Positions 32,416 to 38,963 of a stretch of 38,963 bases of DNA are shown here, one piece after another. The DNA is from Candidatus Woesearchaeota archaeon (lineage in GTDB: Archaea; Nanobdellota; Nanobdellia; Woesearchaeales; GW2011-AR9): contig JACRPH010000076.1 of NCBI GenBank assembly GCA_016214025.1, positions 1 to 38,963 of the forward strand. The letters are read 5' to 3'. How positions within the stretch are numbered: the first letter of the stretch is position 1; each line of letters starts with the position of its first letter. The position numbers and the translations under genes were made by a program. The notes under the pieces were generated by a model. That model did not search any database. It saw nothing but the letters and a program-made list of their open reading frames with translations, and was not told the origin of the DNA.

Positions 32416-33675
32416 TTATTCTGAAAGAGTCAACCACTCCATGAGCGGTAAAATCGTAACACTTATACCATCAACTATTACAGTATCATTAATATTTTTA
32501 GTGATTATAATTCCCTTCTTTTTTCCAAGCTCTTCAGCACACTCTATCAGCGCCTTTACTTCTCGTTCTTTCGTTTCTTTCGTCTCAATAGTGTAAGCTA
32601 CTTGAATCAAGCTGTGTATGTCAGCACCTTTTTTAATTACAAAGTCAACTTCTCTCCCCGCAGCATTTTTCCAGTAACAAATTTCGTGTAAAGGCAGCTT
32701 TCTTTTCAGCTCTAGAAAAACCATATTCTCAAAGAGCTTTCCCAAATCCGTTTTTCCGCTGATAGCATATGCAAATCCAGTATCTCCCAAATAACACTGT
32801 CGGGGATACTGCAGCCGGTTTTTGATATTATATGAAAAAATTTCATTAAAAAAAAAGAGGTAGCTTTCCTGAGAGTAATGTTCTAATGCCAATATTTTTT
32901 CTTTGCCTATTTTGTATCCTAAAGTTTTGAAAAAATTTAAGCATTTAGAAGCAGAGAAAGAAGTGCTTTCTATGATGTACCTCCCAAAGTTTTCTACAAT
33001 TGAAAGATCTTCATGCGCTGCTTCGGCTACATCCAAGCCGATAATATCCCTAAAGTAGGAGTTTAGCAGGTTAATCCGGTCTAGTTCAGTTTCGGTTAAT
33101 GCCACTTCAGGAAATCCCCCAAATCGGAGATATTCTTTAAGCGCAGTTTCTATGCGCCCCTTTCCTATGGTCGTTTTTTCTGCGGTAATTGATTTAAAAT
33201 TTAAGAATTCTTTGAATGAGAGCGGATACATCTCCATAGAGAGAATTCTGCCCCGGAGCGGCTTGTATGGAAACATTAAGCCACTGCGTGATGAGCTGAC
33301 AATAATCCGCAGGGTTCCTTTTAATAGTTCATGAGTTCGAGCTAACCACCCGCTCCACCCCTGTGCGCTGGTTATTTCATCTAATAGCAGGAATCCCTCC
33401 CCTCCAAACCATTTAAGAATTTCATCAAGTATGGCCGGATCTCCTTTAATACGGCTGTCCTCTAGGTTAATGTAGGCCACTTTCTTTCCTTCTTTGCTTA
33501 ATTTCTGAGCGAGAAGCATTAACACGCTGGATTTTCCTGCTCGGCGTATTCCGGTGAGCGCGATAAGCTTTAGCTCAGAGTTTCGGATAATTGACTTAAA
33601 ATCCAAGTCTCTTTCCCGAAGTATCTTTTTATGGGCATAGGTAGTCCATTCTTCGAAAAAGTCTTGTTTTTCCAT
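32416..33675 (-). CDS. AAA ATPase with DUF4143 C-terminal domain
   Basis: Walker A LTGIRRAGKSSVLMLL is at about residue 33, Walker B GFLLLDEITSAQGW at about 97, and SSSRSGLMFPYKPLRGRILSMEMYPLSFKEFL is the very characteristic end of the AAA_14 domain. The C-terminal half (LRFGGFPEVALTE...CYWKNAAGREVDFVIKKG...IQVAYTI) is the DUF4143 nuclease-like domain, with D-F-x-I-K of a PD-(D/E)XK fold. I set the start at MEKQDFFEEW because a TATA box (GTTTAAATAC, forward about 33695-33711) lies about 25-35 nt upstream; the longer ORF would run through that promoter. The gene lies antisense inside a split secreted-protein gene. Confidence 0.85.
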   Translation of the reverse strand: MEKQDFFEEWTTYAHKKILRERDLDFKSIIRNSELKLIALTGIRRAGKSSVLMLLAQKLSKEGKKVAYINLEDSRIKGDPAILDEILKWFGGEGFLLLDEITSAQGWSGWLARTHELLKGTLRIIVSSSRSGLMFPYKPLRGRILSMEMYPLSFKEFLNFKSITAEKTTIGKGRIETALKEYLRFGGFPEVALTETELDRINLLNSYFRDIIGLDVAEAAHEDLSIVENFGRYIIESTSFSASKCLNFFKTLGYKIGKEKILALEHYSQESYLFFFNEIFSYNIKNRLQYPRQCYLGDTGFAYAISGKTDLGKLFENMVFLELKRKLPLHEICYWKNAAGREVDFVIKKGADIHSLIQVAYTIETKETKEREVKALIECAEELGKKKGIIITKNINDTVIVDGISVTILPLMEWLTLSE

Positions 33676-33759
33676 TTTAAATCGTTTTATTACAGAACAG
33701 TATTTAAACATTTCTGTTTTTTCGCAGAACGATAGTGAACTTTTCCCTCCACAACTGGA

Positions 33760-33975
33760 ATGCTTGATAAAAGCGACCATTACCGCTGGGCGGAATGTGC
33801 TGATGTATGGGACGCTCGCAATAATAAAGGCATCAAAGGGAGGTTTACCGGAGAAGGATTATTTACACTTCCATTAAAGCCAGAAGATCCTGCTGCTGTA
33901 ACCCTGGAAGAAAGTAGAATTGGACAAAATATCGATGTCCGCTCGGAGTTCTATGAACTGTACTTTGTAGCATAG
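33760..33975 (+). pseudogene. Fragment of Cys-rich secreted protein gene (C-terminal end)
   Basis: The reading frame LDKSDHYRWAECADVWDARNN...FTGEGLFTLPLKPEDPAAVTLEESRIGQNIDVRSEFYELYFVA lacks any signal or promoter and starts abruptly. Its first residues match DEGDHYSWAEC of the copy near 37225 almost base for base (gaccattaccgctgggcggaatgt). Together with 32352-32405 it would make one continuous C-terminal domain (EWCWVSTATGAL + DKSDHYRWAEC...). It shows what the C-terminus of the larger copy should look like. Confidence 0.68.
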
Positions 33976-34031
33976 AAATTTTTATAAATAAGAGTAATAT
34001 CATATGGTATTATTAATAATATCATCAAAAA
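33976..34031 (+). promoter_or_regulatory. Promoter and operator of the HEPN-MNT pair
   Basis: The TATA box atttttataaataag (about 33978-33991) is followed by an 18-bp near-palindrome, taatatcatatggtatta (33995-34012), and a further aatatcat copy (34017-34024), all before the ATG at 34032. Such repeats suggest autoregulation by the HTH-carrying MNT protein. Confidence 0.5.
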
Positions 34032-34628
34032 ATGCTGACCCCAACCCAATTAAAAATACTGGCCCATCTTACCGACCATCCCAACAAACATCTGGGAATC
34101 AGAGAATTAGCTAGAGACATTTCTACAGTTTACTATTTAGTCCAAAAAAATATTCAGCAGCTTAAGAAGGAAAAAATAATTAACATAGTTAGGGCAGGTA
34201 AAACTGATTTAATTTTTCTTAATAAACAGATTGATTCAGCTGGTTTAGTTGAAGCCGAGAACTTTAAAAAAGAACACTTTTACCAAAAATATCCGCATCT
34301 GAAAATAACTTTGCGGAAAATAATTGCATCAGTGGGCTCTTCTTTTTTTATTTTGCTGGTGTTTGGCTCTTACGCTAAAAACCGACCAAGAGAAGACTCC
34401 GATTTGGATTTATTAGTGGTTGTTCCTCACCAAGGGCAAGTTGAATTAATGGAAAGAATTATCTCTTCTGCAGCCAGAACATCTACGTTTAGGATTCATG
34501 AAACCATTGTCACTGAAAAATCATTTGTCTTAATGCTAAGCAAAAAAGAACTAAATGTAGCCAATGAAGCTAAAGAAACCCATATCTTAATTTATGGAAC
34601 GGAGAATTATTACAAGTTAACCAGCTGA
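34032..34628 (+). CDS. HTH-MNT nucleotidyltransferase (antitoxin of HEPN-MNT pair)
   Basis: The N-terminal winged helix-turn-helix (LTPTQLKILAHLTDHPNKHLGIRELARDISTVYYLVQKNIQQLKKEKII) should bind DNA. The C-terminal minimal nucleotidyltransferase domain has the catalytic signature LVFGSYAKNRPREDSDLDLLVVV (G-S-x-A-x-G/N...D-x-D, about residue 115). In HEPN-MNT systems the MNT protein neutralises the HEPN RNase, in some cases by attaching AMP near its active site. It ends 3 nt before the HEPN gene. The fused HTH and the palindrome just upstream suggest autoregulation. Confidence 0.86.
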   Translation: MLTPTQLKILAHLTDHPNKHLGIRELARDISTVYYLVQKNIQQLKKEKIINIVRAGKTDLIFLNKQIDSAGLVEAENFKKEHFYQKYPHLKITLRKIIASVGSSFFILLVFGSYAKNRPREDSDLDLLVVVPHQGQVELMERIISSAARTSTFRIHETIVTEKSFVLMLSKKELNVANEAKETHILIYGTENYYKLTS

Positions 34629-34631
34629 AAT

Positions 34632-35252
34632 ATGGAACCCAAACCATTTGATCAACGGATAAAAGAAGCAGATTCAGTAATTCTTGGGCTGATTAATGAG
34701 AGAAGGATCATTACTAAACTGTTGGAATCTGAGAAGACTAAGTTTACTAATTTTTATCGAAAACAAGCTAATCTTTCGGTGATTGCGGCTGACTTGATTT
34801 ATGAAATCTCTACGGAAAATGCTCCTAAAGAATTTCATAAACTAAATCAGGATTATGAAGGTTTTTTGTGGGTGATAAACCCTTCTTATTACTCGATGTT
34901 TTATGCTGCCCAAGCTTTGCTGGCTTACAAAGGGATAAGAATATTGTCCTCACAAAGCGTCCACAAAATAACGGCTCATGCGCTGGTTTACTTTTGTGTT
35001 AAGAACAATTTCCTCGCCAAAGAATTATATGAGCAATTCGTGCAAAGCCAGCAGGAAGCAGCAGAATTGCTTAATTTAGATGATTTTAAGGGAAAAGCGG
35101 AAGAGCTAGCCAATAAATATTTTTATGAAGCGGAGAAGAGATCCAGATTTACTTATGAAACAGAAGAGGAAGCAAAACAGCGGCATGCCCACACTTCCCT
35201 GCAACGGGCGAAGGAATTTCTTAAAGAAGTTGAGACCATTATTTTGGGTTGA
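34632..35252 (+). CDS. HEPN-domain protein (toxin of HEPN-MNT pair)
   Basis: An all-helical 206-aa protein. The central part (NPSYYSMFYAAQALLAYKGIRILSSQSVHKITAHALVYFCVKNN) is the family's helix pair. Near the end, EKRSRFTYETEEEAKQRHAHTSLQRAKEFL has the Arg-rich and Tyr/His positions of the HEPN active site, although the usual R-x(4-6)-H spacing is not perfectly clear, so RNase activity is probable rather than certain. It is translationally coupled to the MNT gene (3-nt gap). Confidence 0.78.
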   Translation: MEPKPFDQRIKEADSVILGLINERRIITKLLESEKTKFTNFYRKQANLSVIAADLIYEISTENAPKEFHKLNQDYEGFLWVINPSYYSMFYAAQALLAYKGIRILSSQSVHKITAHALVYFCVKNNFLAKELYEQFVQSQQEAAELLNLDDFKGKAEELANKYFYEAEKRSRFTYETEEEAKQRHAHTSLQRAKEFLKEVETIILG

Positions 35253-35286
35253 GTAGAACCATTTTTTGTAATATTTTTCTCGTTTT

Positions 35287-35346
35287 CCTCCGCAACCTTT
35301 ATATATAACTACCACTATTCTTAAGTAATAAACGGAGGTTTTTAAC
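35287..35346 (+). promoter_or_regulatory. Conserved promoter of lipoprotein copy 1 (CCTCCG...CGGAGG)
   Basis: The TATA box tttatatata (35298-35307) is flanked upstream by cctccgcaacc and followed by taataaacggaggttttt with a GGAGG ribosome binding site before the ATG at 35347. The outer cctccg (35287-35292) and cggagg (35333-35338) are complementary. The same layout recurs before the second copy at 38812-38867. Confidence 0.6.
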
Positions 35347-35733
35347 ATGGCATTGAATGATTTGATTGGGAATAAGTTTTTTAGAGTAGCAGGCGCTTTG
35401 GCCGCTTTAGCAGCGCCTTATGTTGTGGGATGTGAAGGGGATTCTACTACGAATAAGAATTATTATGGCGAAGGGAATGGGAGTGGAGGAAGTGGAGAGT
35501 ATAGTTGCGAGAGTGCTTGTCAAAATATGTCCGATTGTTGCAAGAGTGGAGAAAAAAAGAAACAGCATTGTTATGACGAAGAAAAGGGCGAGTGGAAAGG
35601 TTATGTTTATGATGTTCCTGGGTGTACTGTTGGTTGCGAGAATTATCCATCTGAATGGTCTCAGGGAATGATTAAGTGTAATACGTTATATTGCAACCCA
35701 GACGAGATTCAGGAATGTGACTCTTATCAATAG
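35347..35733 (+). CDS. Cys-rich secreted lipoprotein, 128 aa (copy 1)
   Basis: The N-terminus MALNDLIGNKFFRVAGALAALAAPYVVGCEGD is a signal peptide with a lipobox-like VVGC. A Gly/Asn/Ser spacer (NYYGEGNGSGGSG) follows, then a compact domain with about 12 cysteines (YSCESACQNMSDCCKSG...HCYDEEKGEWKGYVYDVPGCTVGCENYP...CNTLYC). It would be a disulfide-rich surface protein. Family unknown. A second copy with the same first 32 residues and promoter begins at the right edge of the window. Confidence 0.72.
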   Translation: MALNDLIGNKFFRVAGALAALAAPYVVGCEGDSTTNKNYYGEGNGSGGSGEYSCESACQNMSDCCKSGEKKKQHCYDEEKGEWKGYVYDVPGCTVGCENYPSEWSQGMIKCNTLYCNPDEIQECDSYQ

Positions 35734-35805
35734 TTGAGGAGATTATCCTCTATTTTTAATCCCAAAGCTTAATAAATACCCTTTCTTTTCCCCATTTGAA
35801 GTATC

Positions 35806-37314
35806 ATGTACACTAAAAAAAGAGGCATTTTCGTAATAATAGTTTAAGTTCTAGCTATTTTCTCCTCTGCTTATTCTCTGGCAGAAGAAGATGCTTCTGA
35901 AGAGTTAGTTAAGTATGAAGCCGTGCAGATGGAAGTTAATTGCGACGATGAAGAGGAATGTAGTGGTAAAAAAGTTCACTTAGATGAATATGGCACTACA
36001 GGAGATATGAATGAAGATTATTGTGACGAGCCTGACGAAGGAGAAATTCCTGGTAGTTTTCCTTCGGAGAAAGGGTGTTATTTTGTGGTTGAGGAGGAAG
36101 ATGATTATGATGCTAATGATTGTACTTTTACTACTGTTCCTCCTGGATTAAATATAAATGAAAAATATGCTACTCTAGAACAACGAGGAGAAGAATTATC
36201 TCTACAGACATCGTATTTTTATGAGGTACTTAACACTTTAGCCAAAGGTAGTTGGCCAGGATTAGTTGCTGGAGCGGCTTATGGTGGATTAACAATAGGG
36301 GTTGAGACTATACTTGAGTTTGTGGATTTAATCACTTTTGGACAGTTTGACTTATTTGGGAAATTCTCCAGCCTTTTCAGTGATGATATTGATGCTAATA
36401 TTGCTCTTCAAGAAGTAAAATTCAACTACAATTACCAAGATGGTTTCTACAATGGAGTAATCTGTGGGAATGATCATTATTGGTATCGCTGCGATAAAGA
36501 TCAAGTGGGCAGCAAATATTGGGTTAATTTTGCCAAGCAAGTTTCTGTTCCTTTCCAATGTTATGAGATAGAGTTAGACGATGGTGGATTAGGTTACGTT
36601 TGGAAAGAAGCCGATCATGATTTTGATCGTGACGGATATACTAATACGGAAGGCGATTGCTACGACCTTTCTTTTTTGGACCCTTATTTTGGTTGTCCTT
36701 CGCTAGAAGAAGAATACCAAGGGCTAAACTCTACAGAATTAAGAGAAGTGGCCAAAAGTAAATGTATTTATCCCCAGAATCACTTCTGCGCCATCTGCAT
36801 TAACCCCGGCGCACCCGAAGTCTGCGGCGACAAAGTAAATAACGACTGTGGAGGGCCACAACAATTTGAAGAACTTACTCAACTTGAAGGCAAAACTTCC
36901 GACGACTGCAATAAAAACCAATTCGCCTGCCGACAGGAAGCTCCGCCATTAGACAACAGTGAAGATAATGCTACTGGAATAACTCAAACTAACATTTATG
37001 GAGAAACTTTCTCTTGGATTAATACTCCAGACGGAGGCTATTGCTGCGGCTTTAATGGAATCGATGATTTAGGTAAAACTGCAGTAAGTTCTACGGGAGA
37101 AGGCCAATTCTTGTGTCTGAATAAAGAGCCAGACTTAGTTGGCCACGATGCTGAATACACTTATGAAAGTCCTTTCTGCGGAGATGAATGGTGCTGGGTT
37201 TCTGCTTCTACCGGAGTGCCTGACGAAGGTGACCATTACAGCTGGGCGGAATGTATGAAAAGCTTAAAAAAGATAAAGAGAATCCCACCCGAAAATGGAA
37301 GATTTTTATTTTGA
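35806..37314 (+). pseudogene. Large Cys-rich secreted protein with stop codon in its signal peptide
   Basis: From ATG 35806 the frame reads MYTKKRGIFVIIV, then TAA (35845-35847), then VLAIFSSAYSLAEEDASEE, a textbook signal peptide broken by one stop codon. The ORF-track version starts at GTG 35923 and would lack the signal. The mature part is Cys-rich and acidic. DFDRDGYTNTEGDCYD...INPGAPEVCGDKVNNDCGG resembles MopE-type calcium/copper-binding repeats (D-x-D-x-D-G, N-P-G-A-x-E-x-C, D-N-D-C). A hydrophobic helical segment (about ORF residues 113-147) may be a membrane anchor. The C-terminus stops abruptly after DEGDHYSWAEC and runs into unrelated residues, so it is also truncated at its 3' end. 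Confidence 0.72.
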
Positions 37315-37699
37315 CACCTCGATTTGGCTGGATTTCTTTGAAAAAAGAGGAGAGCATGGAGAAGCGGCTTTGGCTTTAATCACAAAGATAATTAGGGGGG
37401 GCCTTAAAATTGCTTATTCCGATATGACCATCAAGGAATTCAGGAACTTAGGATATACCAGCGAAGAAATCAACACTATTTTTAGTGTAGTAAAGCCGGA
37501 CAACATAAAGAGGATTCATATCAATAGAGAGCAAAAAGAAGAAGCTCGGAAATTAGCTCTGCAGAGAGACATTCCGAAAGGAGACGCTCTCCATGCAGTA
37601 TTAGCCCGAGATAATTTTGTTCAACTAATTTCCCGAGACGGACATTTCCAAAAATTAAAAGATATAACCTCCGTAAAAAAACCCGAAGAGATTATATGA
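37295..37699 (+). CDS. PIN-domain ribonuclease (VapC-like), overlapping the secreted-protein gene
   Basis: A PIN fold: YFDTSIWLDFF (first Asp), MTIKEFRNLGY (acidic centre), IPKGDALHAVLARDN (third Asp with the typical G-D-A-L-H-A motif) and LISRDGHFQKL. All catalytic acids are present. It begins 20 bp before the end of the upstream truncated gene and has no separate antitoxin directly upstream. Its 3' end overlaps the convergent RHH gene by 8 bp. Possibly inserted with loss of the C-terminal domain of the host gene. Confidence 0.84.
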   Translation: MEDFYFDTSIWLDFFEKRGEHGEAALALITKIIRGGLKIAYSDMTIKEFRNLGYTSEEINTIFSVVKPDNIKRIHINREQKEEARKLALQRDIPKGDALHAVLARDNFVQLISRDGHFQKLKDITSVKKPEEII

Positions 37700-37946
37700 G
37701 TTCCTCTTCTAATTCTTCAAAAGATTTTTCTCGGGCTTTATGCAGTTCCTCATCTGTTGTTTTCTTTTTTGATAAGCCATATATCTTTCTTAGCTTAATC
37801 AAAGCCTCTTCTTTTTCTAAAGCTTTTATTTTATCCCTCATCGCTTCTCTGATAAATTCTGTCTTAGTTACGTACCTATGTTTTTTCATAGTTTCTTCTA
37901 CATCTTGAAGAAATCTGTCTTCTAATTTCAAACTGATGGTTTCCAT
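37692..37946 (-). CDS. Ribbon-helix-helix (CopG-type) regulator or antitoxin, 84 aa
   Basis: METISLKLEDRFLQDVEETMKKHRYVTKTEFIREAMRDKI is a clear ribbon-helix-helix domain: the N-terminal beta strand binds DNA and the Y-x-T-x-[ST]-E-F-[IV]-R-E-A signature follows. The second half is a charged helix that may bind a partner. A TATA box (minus-strand AGATTTATATATTAC, forward about 37969-37983) and two taatat repeats lie upstream, so it has its own promoter. It faces the PIN gene and overlaps its stop, an unusual convergent layout if the two form a toxin-antitoxin pair. Confidence 0.82.
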   Translation of the reverse strand: METISLKLEDRFLQDVEETMKKHRYVTKTEFIREAMRDKIKALEKEEALIKLRKIYGLSKKKTTDEELHKAREKSFEELEEELI

Positions 37947-37958
37947 AGTATTATCTGG

Positions 37959-37983
37959 TAATATTAAGTAATATATAAATCTT
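37959..37983 (-). promoter_or_regulatory. Promoter/operator of the RHH gene
   Basis: A minus-strand TATA box is next to two spaced taatat repeats (37959-37964 and 37969-37974), a typical size and position for RHH dimer binding near the gene's own start. Confidence 0.4.
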
Positions 37984-38111
37984 TTGTTGTTCTGGGGGGC
38001 ATTTTCTCACTGAGTCTTTTTGGGCGAGTTTTTAATTTGGCATTTTCTCTGCCTTAAACTTTTGCGTTTTTAACTAACACCCCCCAATTCAGCACTTCTC
38101 AAGAAATCGCA

Positions 38112-38160
38112 TCGCTACCGCTGTTATGACGAAGGCGACCATTACAGCTGGATTTCTTCC
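38112..38160 (+). pseudogene. Short fragment of Cys-rich secreted protein gene
   Basis: In frame the sequence reads RYRCYDEGDHYSWISS then a stop. gacgaaggcgaccattacagctgg (38128-38151) matches the 37222 copy except for one base. The homology ends exactly after the Trp codon and nothing like it continues, so it is a broken copy left between two toxin genes. Confidence 0.65.
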
Positions 38161-38163
38161 TAA

Positions 38164-38178
38164 ATTTTTATAAAGTAA
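38164..38178 (+). promoter_or_regulatory. TATA box for the 64-aa antitoxin / PIN pair
   Basis: aatttttataaagta lies about 22-32 nt before the ATG at 38199, predicting a leaderless or short-leader transcript for the two-gene module. Confidence 0.45.
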
Positions 38179-38198
38179 CCACTCTTTTAAGCCTTAAT

Positions 38199-38393
38199 AT
38201 GGAAGCTACTACTAAGAAACAAATTAATAATTTGGACATCTATCAAAAAAGAATAGAAATATTGGTTGGAGCACGATTCAAAGAAACCGATAAGATTTCT
38301 TCGGCTTTAGAAGTTCAAGATAGATTAAGGAAGAAAATAGGCCACTGGCACGGAGCAGAAGAAATAAAAAAATGGCGAATCCAGAGAAATTAG
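38199..38393 (+). CDS. Small antitoxin partner of the PIN toxin, 64 aa
   Basis: A short helical charged protein (LDIYQKRIEILVGARFKETDKISSALEVQDRLRKKIGHWHGAEEIKKW). It has no clear AbrB or RHH DNA-binding motif, so I call it antitoxin from context: it has its own TATA box and overlaps the PIN gene start by 22 bp, the usual VapB-VapC layout. The family is not recognised. Confidence 0.62.
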   Translation: MEATTKKQINNLDIYQKRIEILVGARFKETDKISSALEVQDRLRKKIGHWHGAEEIKKWRIQRN

Positions 38394-38806
38394 ATAACGC
38401 GGTTTTAGATTCTTCGGTAATAATTAAATGGTTTTCTGAGGAAGAAGATACTGATATTGCTTTAAGCCTTAGAGAGAAGAATATTAATGGAGAACTGATG
38501 ATTGCGGTTCCCGATTTGTCGTTATATGAAGTGGCCAATGCTTTAAGATATAATCCAACTATCGATGAAGATAATGTTAAAGAAGCAATAGATAGCATTA
38601 TCGCACTCGGGATTAATATTGTTGTTCCCACCAAAGAAGTCATGGACTTAGCGATTTCATTTGCTTTGAAGTATGATATTACGGTATATGATGCTTACTT
38701 TATTGCTCTGGCCAAAGTATTAGATTTTGCTTGTATCACCGCAGACGAAAAGCTCTATCAAAAAGTAAAAGAATTGAATTTTGTAAGGTTGTTGAAGAAT
38801 TGTTAA
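38372..38806 (+). CDS. vapC: PIN-domain toxin (VapC family)
   Basis: A canonical VapC of 144 aa: AVLDSSVIIKWFSEEED (first Asp), VPDLSLYEVANALRYN (catalytic Glu), ITVYDAYFIALAKVLDFACITADEKLYQK (third and fourth acids with the Y-D-A-x-Y-x-A-L-A motif). It ends KELNFVRLLKNC, normal for the family. It overlaps the upstream 64-aa gene, with which it forms a toxin-antitoxin module, and is followed by lipoprotein copy 2. Confidence 0.9.
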   Translation: MANPEKLDNAVLDSSVIIKWFSEEEDTDIALSLREKNINGELMIAVPDLSLYEVANALRYNPTIDEDNVKEAIDSIIALGINIVVPTKEVMDLAISFALKYDITVYDAYFIALAKVLDFACITADEKLYQKVKELNFVRLLKNC

Positions 38807-38811
38807 TTTTC

Positions 38812-38867
38812 CCTCCGCAACCTTTATATATCTCCACTATTTTTGAGTAATAAACGGAGGTTTTAAC
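38812..38867 (+). promoter_or_regulatory. Conserved promoter of lipoprotein copy 2
   Basis: cctccgcaacctttatatat, a short variable stretch, then gtaataaacggaggttttaac repeats the promoter at 35287 nearly base for base, including TATA box, GGAGG ribosome binding site and the complementary cctccg/cggagg pair. It differs by a few bases between TATA and leader. Confidence 0.6.
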
Positions 38868-38963
38868 ATGGCAATAAACGATTTAATTGGAAATAAGTTC
38901 TTTAGGATAGCAGGCACATTAGCTGCTTTAACTGTGCCTTATGTTGTAGGGTGTGAAGGGGAT
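38868..38963 (+). CDS. Cys-rich secreted lipoprotein, N-terminal part (copy 2, cut by window edge)
   Basis: The 32 visible residues, MAINDLIGNKFFRIAGTLAA then LTVPYVVGCEGD, match copy 1 at all but a few positions, mostly conservative. The signal peptide and lipobox-like VVGC are the same. The rest is outside the window. Confidence 0.72.
   Translation, partial: MAINDLIGNKFFRIAGTLAALTVPYVVGCEGD

Noticed and set aside
33675-33780. Longer N-terminus of the DUF4143 ATPase
   Set aside because: The extra 35 codons cover a TATA box at the right distance from the internal ATG and lack family similarity.
1-38963. CRISPR arrays, rRNA and tRNA genes
   Set aside because: No regularly spaced repeats and no rRNA or cloverleaf signatures were seen on reading; a covariance-model scan was not possible here.

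Overview
The window looks like chromosomal DNA from an archaeon. It encodes both subunits of family D DNA polymerase, Orc1/Cdc6, MCM, an RPA-like OB-fold protein, Hjc, TBP, TFE-alpha, aIF2-beta, DUF424, RNase Z and the RNase P protein p30. Promoters are archaeal TATA boxes roughly 25-35 nt before many start codons, often implying leaderless or short-leader mRNAs. The AT-rich composition, compact genes, many small membrane and Cys-rich secreted proteins and several degraded genes fit a DPANN-type archaeon (Woesearchaeota/Pacearchaeota-like). That placement is an inference; no rRNA is present to test it.

Layout. 1-3.8 kb: edge of an IS110-family element, small unknown and membrane proteins, and a type IIG-like restriction-methylation enzyme on the minus strand. 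3.8-8.7 kb: housekeeping run on the plus strand (HAD hydrolase, RNase Z, Hjc, TFE-alpha, a broken aIF2-beta gene, DUF424, radical SAM protein) with two small minus-strand genes. 8.7-23.7 kb: a replication island. Orc1/Cdc6, DP1 and DP2 are read away from an AT-rich intergenic region of about 0.9 kb that carries origin-recognition-box-like sites in opposite orientations and is the likely replication origin. On its other side are a SpoIIM-family membrane protein and mcm followed by an RPA-like gene. DP2 and MCM each carry a large LAGLIDADG intein in a catalytic region. A palindromic MITE-like element with a 12-bp flanking direct repeat sits between DP1 and DP2.

23.8-32.35 kb: a kinase gene broken by a small hairpin insertion, an AbrB-PIN toxin-antitoxin pair, TBP, a ThiI-like protein lacking its PP-loop signature, an archaeal ATPase, an EF-hand lipoprotein, an orphan gene, a complete ubiquitin-like sulfur-relay operon (sulfur carrier, TtuA/Ncs6-like thiolase, E1-like activator), and RNase P p30.

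32.35-38.96 kb: an accessory island. It holds fragments of a Cys-rich secreted protein family, including a nearly complete copy with a stop codon inside its signal peptide. These are interleaved with a DUF4143 ATPase, a HEPN-MNT pair, two PIN toxins, an RHH regulator and two near-identical lipoprotein starts with conserved promoters. Breakpoints repeatedly fall at or beside one short coding motif (DEGDHYSWAEC), which suggests cassette-like recombination or insertion into the C-terminal region of these secreted-protein genes.
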